From assembly GCA_030533445.1 (NCBI GenBank), contig CM060072.1, positions 27,295,766 through 27,359,765 on the forward strand: a stretch of 64,000 nt of DNA. Direction: 5' to 3'. The translations under genes were made by a program, and so were the position numbers. Under the pieces are notes generated by a model. It was not told where the DNA came from and ran no database searches. It saw nothing but the letters and a program-made list of their open reading frames with translations. Positions 50,701 to 60,986 of this stretch are shown here, one piece after another; the stretch's first letter is position 1, and every line of letters begins with the position of its first letter. This stretch comes from Cyprinodon diabolis (Eukaryota > Chordata > Actinopteri > Cyprinodontiformes > Cyprinodontidae).

Positions 50701-53175
50701 AATTTGGAACAGTTATTTATCCTTTGATTATAGAAAAGACTGCCAAGTTTGGCGTGAATCTATGCATGTTTGAGCATCTTATGGGGTTTTCAACTGCCGC
50801 AGTATATGGCATTCAAGTTTAAAGATTTTTCGGCCATTTTGAATTACATTTCACCCTGTTGTGAAATCACGGACCTCTTTTCAAAAAATTGTATAAAATC
50901 AGCCTTTTATCCAAATGAGCTAAAACTTTCAAAATACGTTCTTTACAAAGCCTGCTGTAAGCTGGTTACAATAGGAAAGCGCTTCTTTAAAGTCCGTCAC
51001 TCTGATTTCTCAAAGGTTTGTGTTAACAGGAAATTGTTGTATCTCAAAAAGTTTTATAGCAATCCTAGCCAAATTTGGAACATTTATTTATCCTTTGATT
51101 ATAGAAAAGACTGCCAAGTTTGGCGTGAATCTATGCATGTTTGAGCATCTTATGGGGTTTTCAACTGCCGCAGTATAAGGCATTCACGTTTAAAGATTTT
51201 TCTTTCTTTAAATTATTTAATAAATCATCTAAAAAAAATCTAGGACATGCGAGATGTGTTCCTTGACATTTGCGATTTTTTTCTGGATTTTATTTCAAAA
51301 TATGGATTTTTTATGATTTTTTTTGTTTTGAGTAGAGTCGGCCATTTTGAATTACATTTCACCCTGTTGTGAAATCACGGACCTCTTTTCAAAAAATTGT
51401 ATAAAATCAGTCTTTTATCCAAATGAGCTAATACTTTCAAAATACGTTCTTTCCAAAGCCTGCTGTAAGCTGGTTACAATAGCAAAGCGCTTTTTTAAAG
51501 TCTGTCACTCCTATTTTTCAAAAGTTTGTGTTAACAGGAAATTGTTATATCGCAAAAAGTTTTATAGCAATCCTAGCCAAATTTGGAACAGTTATTTATC
51601 CTTTGATTATAGAAAAGACTGCCAAGTTTGGCGTGAATCTATGCATGTTTGAGCATCTTATGGGGTTTTCAACTGCCGCAGTATATGGCATTCAAGTTTA
51701 AAGATTTTTCTTTCTTTAAATTATTTAATAAATCATCTAAAAAAAATCTAGGACATGCAAGATGTGTTCCTTGACATTTGTGATTTTTTTCGGGATTTTA
51801 TTGCAAACTATGGATTTTTAATGATTTTTTTTGTTTTGAGTAGAGTCGGCCATTTTGAATTACATTTTACCCTGTTGTAAAATCACGGACCTCTTTTCAA
51901 AAAATTGTATAAAATCAGCCTTTTATCCAAATGAGCTAAAACTTTCAAAATACGTTCTTTACAAAGCCTGCTGTAAGCTGGTTACAATAGGAAAGCGCTT
52001 CTTTAAAGTCCGTCACTCTGATTTCTCAAAAGTTTGTGTTAACAGGAAATTGTTGTATCTCAAAAAGTTTTATAGCAATCCTAGGCAAATTTGGAACATT
52101 CATTTATCCTTTGATTATAGAAAAGACTGCCAAGTTTGGCGTACATCTATGCATGTTTGAGCATCTTATGGGGTTTTCAACTGCCACAGTATAAGGCATT
52201 CACGTTTAAAGATTTTTCTTTCTTTAAATTATTTAATAAATCATCTAAAAAAAATCTAGGACATGCGAGATGTGTTCCTTGACATTTGCGATTTTTTTCT
52301 GGATTTTATTTCAAAATATGGATTTTTTATGATTTTTTTTGTTTTGAGTAGAGTCGGCCATTTTGAATTACATTTCACCCTGTTGTGAAATCACGGACCT
52401 CTTTTCAAAAAATTGTATAAAATCAGCCTTTTATCCAAATGAGCTAATACTTTCAAAATACGTTCTTTACAAAGCCTGCTGTAAGCTGGTTACAATAGCA
52501 AAGCGCTTCTTTGAAGTCTGTCACTCTGATTTTTCAAAAGTTTGTGTTAACAGGAAATTGTTGTATCGCAAAAAGTTTTATAGCAATCCTAGCCAAATTT
52601 GGAACAGTTATTTATCCTTTGATTATAGAAAAGACTGCCAAGTTTGGCGTAAATCTATGCATGTTTGAGCATCTTATGAGGTTTTCAACTGCCGCAGTAT
52701 AAGGCATTCACGTTTAAAGATTTTTCTTTCTTTAAATTATTTAATAAATCATCTAAAAAAAATCTAGGACATGCGAGATGTGTTCCTTGACATTTGTGAT
52801 TTTTTTCGGGATTTTATTGCAAACTATGGATTTTTAATGATTTTTTTTGTTTTGAGTAGGGTGTATTACCGCTAACCGTGGATTTTGGCGGTGGTGTTTC
52901 TCCATCTTTTGAACATATACTTTTGACCCACCACCTGAGATGGCCGCAGCATCTATCTCACAGATGAGATTCATCCCAGATATTATATTTTATCCCTAGT
53001 TTAACCCTTCCTGACCAAAGCTGTGGTTGTCTCAGCAGGCCCAGAGGTAAAGCGTGGAACCCATTTTGCTGGGTCGGGAGGAGCAAGAAGGAGGCGGTCG
53101 CTTGGTTCCCGCGGTCGCAGCATACCAGGCGGTGCGAGCTGCGAGGGCCGCCCAATGCCACTTGTGGCTTTAATT
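47727..53175 (+). repeat. Array unit 14, class B long, expanded; last unit
   Basis: This is the longest unit. It has six 508-type modules starting near 49947, 50455, 50826, 51334, 51842 and 52350. The second is truncated to about 371 bp, giving an 879-bp tandem duplication with its join near 50831. The unit ends with the normal terminal string GGCTTTAATT, after which no ATT tract or new head follows and single-copy sequence begins. Confidence 0.92.
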
Positions 53176-54382
53176 GATGTTGGGTTCGGCTCAACAAACT
53201 GGACTCTGCCTAAAGCTATGATTCTTTAAGTAGAAAAATCAATTTTATATTCATACAGATAAATTTGGATAGCTTTCTTGTGTAACAAATCATATAAACT
53301 ATAGCTTTCCCAGATAATGAATTTTGTTAACAATCTATAGTGTGACAAAAAAGTGAAAAACATTTAAAATCTGTAAGGAGGGGATTACTTTCATAACTCT
53401 GCACTCAGGAACTGAAATGAAATGATCCATTACATGAGATTAATCAAAGGTGAATCTTTCATTAATGCTGTCTGATACTGCAATGTCTAATGCTCAAACA
53501 AACCACTGCAGAATACAACATATAAACAATGAATATTGCTCAGTATGACACCTCAGAAGATCCACTCAAACAGCTAGATGAGCTGCATATTAGTTTTAAA
53601 GAAAACAACAAGAGGGCATTATTATCGAGATCACTAATTACATGGGTTACATCTAAAATGGACCAAAACATGAAGATCTAGAGGGTCATGGAGCTTTTCT
53701 AGCAAATTTTTAAAGGGGAACTTTAATTGACCAGCTCCTGCGCCAGGTGGCCAGGCCTATCGAGAGCACTCAGGCGAGAGGCTTTATAAAATGCATGGGC
53801 TGCACCATTTTGGACAGCTCCCTTTCAGACAAGCTGTTTATCGACTGTTGCTATGCTACCACATAAAAAAAGAAAGAAAGAAAAACTGTCTCAAAGAGCA
53901 GAGTGGCAAAAACACAAGCAGAACCCAGTTCAATGCTGAGTGCTGACTGTTTTGCAGGCGCCTGTGAGGGGAGCATGTCCTGCAAGCGGGCAAATCTGGA
54001 TTAATTAGGTTCTTTAATTCAACGAAGAAATTAAGAAAAAACTGTTAGTCGTCGCAGAATTTCCAAACCACACAGCGTTACTGCCATGTTACATTGTTCT
54101 CTTAATCTGCAGACTAACAGCAGACACAAAAAATGTTCCCTCGCTGGTTCGCTTTAGATCAGGAAGACGAAAGGATTCAACACGCCATAGACAGTTGACT
54201 CCTGCGCTTCCTTAATTGGCCCTCAACAGACACACTGAACAAAGCAGTGACTCGTTATTGAGCAGAATATTTTGGCAAAAAAAAAAAATGGATTTAAACA
54301 AAATAAACTTATTTTTAGGAAAATCTTACATGACAAGGGCTTAGATGAGATTTGAAATAAGTTATAGTATTTATACAACTGC
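53176..54382. other. AT-rich intronic sequence, no gene seen
   Basis: Single-copy-like sequence begins immediately after the array with GATGTTGGGTTCGGC. I see no open frame with splice sites that matches a neuroligin exon, and no repeat I recognise, only short A-rich runs (about 53866-53885 and 54280-54290). It is inferred to be intron of the neuroligin gene, because the downstream exons have to lie at lower coordinates. Confidence 0.6.
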
Positions 54383-54615
54383 ATAATAATAATAATAGGA
54401 ATTGAACTTTATTGATCGCACATTGGAGAAATTTACCTCTGCATTTAGCCCATCCCCTTGGGGAGCAGTGGGCTGCCATCGTGCGGTGCCCTGGTAGCAG
54501 TGTGAGGTTGAGGGTCTTGCTCAGAGAACCAGAGTGGCAGTCTGTGGGAGTGGGGCTCGGACTCAAAACCCCAGGATTCCAAGTTCTATGCCCTAACCAC
54601 TAAGCCACCACACCC
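54383..54615 (-). mobile_element. tRNA-derived SINE
   Basis: Read on the minus strand, the head GTGGCTTAGTGGTTAGGG resembles an RNA polymerase III A box. About 30 bases on, GGTTTTGAGTCCGA resembles a degenerate B box. The 3' end reads GATCAATAAAGTTCAATTCC followed by a TTA microsatellite tail, which is typical of teleost SINE or LINE tails. The family is not named with certainty. It is old enough to have a decayed B box. Confidence 0.6.
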
Positions 54616-55198
54616 CAATCAACACAATGTGTAGCACTATATGGTTAATTTTAATTGTTTAAAAAACAAATATTATTCAAAGTGATATTAATTTCAATTG
54701 GGAAAACACCTGGTGCCCTTATTAACTATTTCAAATGCTGATCTCTACATAAGAAAAATACAAGACAATATTAGCAGGTTAATTAGTCAGGTGATCTGCT
54801 CTGGTAGCCAGTTCTATGGGGTCCCATAAGGAACAAAAATATGTTTTTGCTTTTTAAGGCTTATACAGTATATGTGGAGGACCAGGAACTGAAAAGAGTA
54901 TTACAGAAGAATTATAATTTGTTCTAAAAATTTATAATTTAATACTGAATTTGAAAGTATAACGTAAAAATAATTCAATTTTCTATTTCCATTTTCTTTT
55001 TCAACATTTTCTCATCCTTACTCTCCTTTCAGTTTTGTATGTTCCTGACCCAACAGCATCTTATTAAGAGGTTAATTAACTCTCTTAACGTTTTCTCTTT
55101 TCCATTTAGCTTTTGTTTGACTCTTGTTAATAAACAGTAAAGAAACTGTTTAAGCCATCGCTAAACTGTTTATAAGCTGTTGCTAAAAACATTTGCAA
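54616..55198. other. AT-rich intronic sequence, nothing recognised
   Basis: Low-complexity AT-rich sequence with no convincing exon, RNA gene or repeat boundary. Confidence 0.5.
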
Positions 55199-55381
55199 CA
55201 GGGCTTTTATTAATTTTTAAGGATTTTAAGGACCCTTAGGGAAATGTAAATGTTCAACAAAATTCAAGGACTTTTGAGGGTGGGTATTTTTTTCAAGGCT
55301 GTGTTCAAAAGTTTTAAAGGCCCAGAACTTATTTTTTCAAATTCAAAAACTTTCAATGATCTAGGACCTGTGGGAACCCTG
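55199..55381. mobile_element. Degenerate interspersed repeat, possibly hAT-like
   Basis: The segment holds several AAGGACCC, TTCAAGGACTTTTGAGG and AAACTTTCAATGATC words. It ends GTGGGAACCCTG, the reverse of the CAGGGTTCCCAC start seen in many teleost repeats with hAT-like ends. The left end, CAGGGCTTTTATT, is only partly complementary and I found no convincing 8-bp target duplication, so classification is weak. Confidence 0.35.
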
Positions 55382-57247
55382 CTTAAAGCGTTTTCTTTCT
55401 GTAAATCAATGGTTCAAGACCCCGCCCTCCCATCCACACACACACAGTGGCTGAAGCAGATATCAGGAAAATGAACAGAAAAAACGCCACATTGTGAGGA
55501 GCTTCCACCTAAATTCTCAGGAGATAATGGTCCAGTTTCTGCCTCCACAGTGACAGCCTCTCACACATAAAAAACACCCAGCCAGGATAAATGAAAGTTT
55601 TACCTAAATAAGTCCCTGTGGAAAAAAACGTTCCAGGTCTGTTCATGCCTTTGTCTCGCTTTAACTGGTTCATTTATTGTTTGCTATAACACAACAGATG
55701 TATCATCATAGCTGATAAAACTGCTGCACTGCATGTAAAACAAATCCATTATCTCTTTTCTCATATATTGAACAACCCGTCTCTTTTTATGCTTTACTCT
55801 GGAAAACTCAGCCGTCCACCGCTGACTCCCACGACAAGCTGGGCTTATGAAGCCCCATCACCTTCTGCTCGGTACAGGGAGAGAAAACTGCTGTCACTTT
55901 CTGTGACATCTCATTAAAAGGTCTTTAAACTGGGAAGTTTTCAAGTCAGAACTTTTTAAACCCTAACCGTAACGAGCCCATGCCTATTCCTTATGAATAC
56001 TTTTAAACCTGAGGATTTTTTTTTCTTTTTTCAAATTTTCGAAGCTAAAAAAAACACCTTTGTTTACTTTTTGTGAGGTTTGACAAAACATTCAGTGTCT
56101 GTTGGAAGGTAAAAATAAGTTAAACTGTACAGTGAAAAGTGCTTTTGAATAATTAGATTTTCCTTGATTCAATAAAGTAAGTAAAATAGCTGATGGAGTA
56201 AAATGATTTATATTAGAAAGAAGAAAAACCATTATGTTATTCTAAATGGATAATATATAATTACCTTATATTAGGAGGATAAACAGACTCCATTGGCAGA
56301 CATTTACCTCTTTTTAAATCCTAAACATACTGTAGCACCACACAAATAACGCAAATAGATTTAAATCCCTTTTTGCAGTATATAACATAGTGTAATGTTA
56401 CACTTTAAAACTGATCTAATTTCTTTAAAAATTTATATGTACCCTTAATTTGGCCAAGTTAAAAAAGATGATCTACCGATGGCATGAGTATTTTTACTTA
56501 AAATGTCACCTTCTTTCATTTAGAGGATGGAACCAACTAAAGTAAACCACCTGGGATTGGATACTTTTCTAAATATCCACGTCAATTTATCTTTTATTTA
56601 TTTTATGACAAAACATTTTCTCTCAGCACTTTTTATTTAGTCTTAATTAACATCTGTTTTTGTTATCGGTGTGAAAATCTGTTCTATGCAATATATATTT
56701 ATTTGACTTTCAAAATTATTTCCCCTTTTAAACCACTTTTTTTCTTGAATTCAACAAAAATAGAAAAATAAAACTAATGAGGTGTAGGTCACATGCGTGT
56801 GTTTTTAATGAAACTGCTCATATGAGTATTTATTACACGTGTGCACTTTTGGCAGAATTCTACCTTCACATGAAACCCACCTATTAGATATGATGCTGTT
56901 GGAATGGTATAATAGAGTTATTTATTTCTTATTTTCAACGTATATCATCTTATTTCATTGGATTATTGGCTTACCTGCTCAGATTAAGGGAAAATACACT
57001 TTTTCAAGATAAATTGGCTTACTTAGATTTCAGCTTTTGCAGTGTAACCCATAAACCAAACTGCTTGTGCAATGATGTTATCATATAAAAACATGGTGGC
57101 GTTGCTTTGAATGTTAAACCAGCCTGTGGCGGGAGCGGTGACATGAGTAGTGGTTGCAGTTCATGGCAATGAATCCTGCAGAGAAGCAGCAGCCAGTGAG
57201 CAAAGGACCAGGAAGGAGAATCATGGGTTTTTGTCCCACACACTTAC
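55382..57247 (-). other. First coding intron of the neuroligin gene (part)
   Basis: AT-rich non-coding sequence leading up to the splice donor of the neuroligin exon. It contains a short CA run (about 55435-55446) and scattered homopolymers. No second neuroligin exon was found: I looked on the minus strand for a frame encoding the conserved PVM(V/L)xxxHGGSYxxGTG region and saw none. Any open frame crossing 57114-57247 is read-through of the exon into intron. Confidence 0.65.
57243..57247 (-). other. Splice donor of the neuroligin exon
   Basis: The minus strand reads GACG then GTAAGTG, a near-perfect U1 match. It fixes the exon end at 57248 in phase 1 (one base of the next codon). Confidence 0.85.
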
Positions 57248-57725
57248 CGTCCTCCGTCGGGGTGTAGATGTTTAGATACAAACAGTCCTCGCTCTGATCC
57301 TGAATGTAGGTGGCTACGGTGTCCAGGTTGTAGGTGAACCATATGGGCATCATGATCTCCGGCGCCGTGTTGTGGATGTTCTGGGGGCACACAGGCATGA
57401 AGTGGGTGGCGTTCTTGACGCCCGACCATGGTGATGGCTGGTCGGGGGGCATGAAGCGCTTTTCCCCAACAGGCGGGGCGGCGTAGGGGACTCCGAGATA
57501 CTGATCGACAGGTCTGAGGACCTCGCTGGGCACAGGCACCCTGAGGCCCCGTAGCTTCCCAAACTGGGTGGTCACAGTCGGGTAGAACTTCTGGGTTGTT
57601 GCTTTGGCCAGGAAGCAGTAAGAACATAACATCCACCAAAGGAGAGCGCAGCGAGCGAAGGCTGCAGGTCCTCTCTGATTTAGCAGGTGTGCAGGCAAAA
57701 GATGGCGTCCAAGTGTAGCCAGCAT
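57248..57725 (-). CDS. nlgn3: Neuroligin first coding exon (nlgn3-like), partial gene
   Basis: This exon encodes the N-terminus of a neuroligin, the postsynaptic membrane adhesion protein whose cholinesterase-like ectodomain binds neurexins. The ATG at 57725 is two codons after an in-frame TAG and has A at -3. The 159 complete codons comprise a signal peptide with a hydrophobic core at about residues 27-40 ([14 protein letters not shown]), then the start of the esterase-like domain: FGKLRG (55-60), [13 protein letters not shown] (73-85), GEKRF (87-91), the glycosylation sequon NAT at 105-107, Cys113 and Cys148 (a conserved disulfide pair in the family) and EDCLYLNIY (146-154, carboxylesterase type-B signature). 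The exon ends in TED plus one base, followed by the donor GTAAGTG, at the family's usual alternative-splice position. [13 protein letters not shown] with GEKRF is closest to neuroligin 3; fish have two copies and I cannot say which. Later exons are off the window. Confidence 0.88.
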
Positions 57726-57914
57726 GGTCTAGGCAGGACAGGGCGGTGTACAACACTAATGCACAATCTAGTGTCTGTTTAGACCCTCTGAGCTGACCCT
57801 GTCAAACAGGCATCACTCGATTCGTCTTTAAATCCAACGGTTGTCAAATCCCAACAAGTTGCAGCCAGAAATGGATAGGCCCTGCTTCCTGTTTTCATGT
57901 CAATGTGCATAGAT
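57726..57914 (-). other. Probable 5' UTR part of the neuroligin exon
   Basis: On the minus strand, CTTCTTGTTTTTTAG precedes position 57914 and forms a strong polypyrimidine tract with an AG acceptor. This suggests that the coding exon also holds 189 bases of 5' UTR and is joined to an upstream non-coding exon, as in other neuroligin genes. The acceptor is inferred from sequence only. Confidence 0.5.
57779..57910 (-). other. Upstream ORF in the neuroligin 5' UTR
   Basis: An ATG at 57910, only four bases after the predicted acceptor, opens a 43-codon frame (MHIDMKTGSRAYPF...) that stops at TAA 57779-57781, 53 bases before the neuroligin ATG. The peptide matches nothing I know. If the exon start is correct, it could dampen translation of the main frame. 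If transcription starts closer to the ATG, it is irrelevant. Confidence 0.3.
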
Positions 57915-59733
57915 CTAAAAAACAAGAAGAGATCCATAGGACAATTAGTAGGCCTCAAAACATTTGATAATTTAACATTAAAATCAGGGAGCAAGAATTT
58001 AAAATGCTTGGACTCCGTTTACATAGAAAAGTATACAGATGTATATCTTATTTGATCTGAATAATTTTCCTATTCAGGGTTCCTACACTTTGGTTAGGAT
58101 CAAATTCAAGGACCTTTGTTCCTTCAACTGGTTGCCCATAGGAAAACGTTACTTGGATATAACCTGACAGAATATCTTCAGAACAGCTCCAAATGACACA
58201 AAACTTGAACACAGAGCATGATGTAATAACGTAAAATAAAGGGCCTAATGTAAAAAAAAAAGGATTCCCCTTAAAGTTCTCAAAAATTAGTTTACATCAT
58301 TTTCTTAAGTTAAAGTTATCTCAATCCATTTTATAATGCAGGATTCACTCCAAGGACCTTACTGCTGCAAAGAAACATCACGATAAATTATTTTACTTCA
58401 CAGAGCCACCAGGAAAACAGTCAAGATAAAGAATCTGCTCCAGTTCTAACCAAATATCCTGTGAGAAATATATCAAAAACTAACAAGAAGCAAGTTTCAT
58501 AGGTATGTTTGTATATCTGAGACTATAAGTACAATTTTGATCCAAAAAGTTATCAAACTTTGAGCTTCTATGTCTTGTTTTTAAAAGCGTTTTTTAAGAT
58601 TCCTATTAATTAGCATCAGCTTTGCTGTAAAGCTAAGAGTGTGTTTTTAGAGGAGGACGTGATGCCATACGCTGATAAACAAAACCAAACAAATATGGAA
58701 TGAGCATTTACTTTTAAAGGTTTACATCTGTAAGCTCAAGCTTCTTAGATCTTTGACAAGCGCAACTCATTCATTGGTTTTGATCATATTCCACACAGTC
58801 TTTCTATTTCCAGAATGATAAGATAGGGAGATATTTGATAACTGAGTAAGAAAAGAAATCCAATATATTCCAACACCTAAAGCTCTATACACGCTTTTAC
58901 CCTTAATTGGGGGAATTCATGGATTTACATACAGCAGAATACTAATCTTCTTATCAAACAAACTGAAATCTGGAAAGAATAACTCCAGATAAAAGACGTT
59001 AAAAACCTTTTTGATTTTTCTTTAGGTAAAAGGAGCCAGACGAACAAAAAATGAAAGAAAATTCTTTTATTTAGAAAGGAGATTAAAAAGGCACGCTGTC
59101 CAGGAATAAAACAAGCCTCTGACCTGGTAACGCTTTACTGTTTCATTTCCACTGCATGATGGACGGATCGTTTGTCTCTTAGTACATCTGAGCAGTACTG
59201 TTAGATACTGACACAGAGATGCATAATGGAAGTGTTGCACATTCCCAGAATAAACATGTCTGATGGGACTCCACAGGCACCGACCCTCCACATACAGATA
59301 AGTATATTTAGGTTTGCTGAAAGTAGCCAGAAGATCTTCTAGGAAGAAGACAATGTGACTTAGAGGCTTCATCATTGTGAATGTTTTAAAAAATATTTAG
59401 GTTTTACTTTCGGTCCATTTCAGCAACAACTGACTGATTGTAAATAAGCAATACTTCCTCTATTTTTGAATTAAATACTCCATCCATACCATCTTTTTAC
59501 ATTCTTTCTTAAAATCAAAGAAATAGACCCCTAAATTCTGTATTTAGTCTTTTTCTTTTCTATCTGTGATTCTATCAAATTAATTCATTTAATAGGTGGA
59601 AAAGAAAAACAATATTTCAATACAACCTCAAAAACTTTTAGCATCTCTTAAGGTGCATTCAGACCATAGGCAGTGTCCTTAACAAGGGCGGTGGAGTAGC
59701 ATAATATGGTGTGTTCGATTTCAGGCGCTGCGT
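57915..59733 (-). other. Non-coding region upstream of the coding exon
   Basis: Probably intron between a non-coding first exon (not identified) and the coding exon, or upstream sequence if transcription starts nearby. I see no exon with convincing coding potential. A minus-strand frame at 59067-59375 has no recognisable domain. One degenerate repeat is listed separately. Confidence 0.5.
58075..58360. mobile_element. Degenerate interspersed repeat starting CAGGGTTCC
   Basis: CAGGGTTCCTACAC, then TTAGGATCAAATTCAAGGACC, resembles the start of a teleost repeat related to the one ending near 55381. The far end, with ACTCCAAGGACCTTA near 58360, is approximate. No intact ends or target duplication were identified. 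Confidence 0.3.
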
Positions 59734-59773
59734 CCTCCAAGGACCCAGTCTACCTGGACTGGGTCCTTGGAGG
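59734..59773. repeat. Perfect 17-bp inverted repeat with 6-base loop
   Basis: CCTCCAAGGACCCAGTC (59734-59750) is the exact reverse complement of 59757-59773, around the loop TACCTG. The GC-rich stem stands out from its AT-rich surroundings and could be the core of an old foldback element. Transcription is not shown. Confidence 0.8.
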
Positions 59774-60508
59774 TCCGTGAAAATAAGGAGGCTGGAAGAG
59801 TTTGGCTATGTATTCAAACAGGTCCAACCTTCTCTGGCAAGGCCTATTTGATAGAGCCCAGTTTAGTTGGACTACGCAGCCAATCAGCAGCAATTTCATG
59901 GGTCTGACAGGATGAGAGACATGGTGACAAAGTAAAACACATCCGCTTTGGGGGAAAATACGAAAAAAAAATCAGTTAATTGCACAGGGAAAGAGTCAGT
60001 TTTGGAGGCACACACCGCATATATACTGTAGTAAGCAGGACAGACTGGTGCAACAACTATGAAAGAATTAGAAACAATAGAAAATTGAGCATTTTTTCTA
60101 TGGATAAAACTTTACATGCACAAGTTCACCCTCACAAACAACTACAGGTGCTAGGCTCCAGGTACTTAGAGATTCACTTCCAAACAGAAACCCCACACTC
60201 ATATCTTCAGGTAACACAGAGTACATGTCAGATTTAATAATATTACTTTAGCGATAGTTTCAAGGTGTTGATTTATTGTATATCTCGTACCATGTCTTTC
60301 GGTTGTGCTGTTCTTTTTTCATCTCGTTACAGGTGATGAAGCAGACTGAAAATGTTTTGTCATTGTCCCCTTTCTATCTCCTCTTTCTTTCATCTTTTCT
60401 CTTTTTTCCTTTTTCTTCTTCTGTTTTTCTGCTCTATTTACATTGCAGTGTCCATATAAACTGTAAAACTCCCTGCATAATTATAATAAAGCAATTTATA
60501 TGCATGAA
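59774..60508. other. Non-coding, pyrimidine-rich in part
   Basis: No gene recognised. A CT-rich stretch runs from about 60365 to 60440. Open frames here lack any known domain and stop irregularly. Confidence 0.45.
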
Positions 60509-60550
60509 ACAAGTGGAGCAATATGGTAATTGCCATACTGCTCCACTTGT
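60509..60550. repeat. 42-bp near-perfect palindrome without loop
   Basis: The 21-base left half, beginning ACAAGTGGAGCA, matches the reverse complement of the right half, ending TGCTCCACTTGT, at 19 of 21 positions with no spacer. The two mismatches are at half-site positions 13 and 19. It lies 76 bp before the A39 tract. Confidence 0.85.
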
Positions 60551-60623
60551 GAAATTAAAATCTGTTGGGCTCTTTTTGGCATCAAGACAATTATTCTTAT
60601 TGCCACATTGCCAGACAGGACAC

Positions 60624-60626
<3 letters not shown>

Positions 60627-60665
<39 letters not shown>
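60627..60665 (+). repeat. Poly(A) tract, 39 bases
   Basis: An uninterrupted run of 39 A follows GACACTGT. It may be a retroposed tail or a simple repeat; no element body with a matching target duplication was recognised to its left. Confidence 0.9.
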
Positions 60666-60667
<2 letters not shown>

Positions 60668-60955
60668 AACAATAGAAAATAAAACTTTACCCATAATAGG
60701 AGTTCAGGACAGAAAACTGATAAAGTAGTGATCCTCTTTGAGCCTCATGAAAAAAAATGAGGGGCAGGCAGAGCAAGGAAGCCCAGTGTATCTCTCTCAC
60801 CTCTTTATGAAAAAAAGAAAGAAAAACTTGGATAAACTTCCCAGATCTCTCTCTGAAAATCACTTCTCTGCCTCAGTCAGCACAGAAACTGTCCCACAGC
60901 GTTTATTAATGTGTTTTTCTGTTCTTTAGACGTAGATCTCATTATGTTTTTGATA
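60666..60955. other. Non-coding sequence before the Tc1 element
   Basis: No gene or repeat recognised apart from short A-rich runs; it leads to the TA target site of the Tc1 insertion. Confidence 0.5.
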
Positions 60956-60957
60956 TA

Positions 60958-60986
60958 CACTATATTGCCAAAAGTATTTGCTCACC
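60958..60986 (+). repeat. Left terminal inverted repeat of the Tc1 element
   Basis: 29 bp starting CACTATATTGCC, exactly complementary in reverse to 62177-62205. Confidence 0.95.

Larger units (their letters stand above)
1..53175 (+). repeat. Macrosatellite array of 14 head-to-tail units
   Basis: The whole stretch is tandemly repeated DNA. I set unit borders at the shared terminal string GGCTTTAATT, which precedes an (ATT)n tract. All units have the same orientation. Three classes can be read from fixed differences. A units have ATAGAATCAAAAATGG near the start and follow the head ACGATTCTTGTAGCAC. B units have ATGGAATCCAAAATGG and follow TTTCTTTTCTCAC. B is either short (no 508-bp modules) or long (4 to 6 modules). 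The array continues left of the window and ends abruptly at 53175. Open frames here almost all begin with TTG or GTG, are 60-127 codons long and match no protein I know, so I call none of them genes. The words resemble a repeat family common in teleost genomes; I cannot name the Repbase entry. Confidence 0.95.

Noticed and set aside
1..53175. CRISPR-like or bacterial repeat array
   Set aside because: Unit sizes of kilobases, no spacers, and a vertebrate exon and transposons alongside make this a eukaryotic macrosatellite.
57114..57247. Extension of the neuroligin frame beyond TED
   Set aside because: A strong GTAAGTG donor interrupts it and the residues after it do not resemble any neuroligin.
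57244..57756. 170-codon minus-strand frame overlapping the neuroligin exon
   Set aside because: It starts at GTG, is out of frame with the conserved neuroligin sequence and is open because the exon is GC-rich.
59067..59375. 102-codon minus-strand frame as a possible upstream gene
   Set aside because: No domain, no flanking splice or promoter support that I can see, and composition like the surrounding non-coding DNA.
60276..60728. 150-codon frame with a poly-lysine stretch
   Set aside because: The lysines are the A39 tract and the N-terminal part is a CT-rich simple region; there is no support for a gene.
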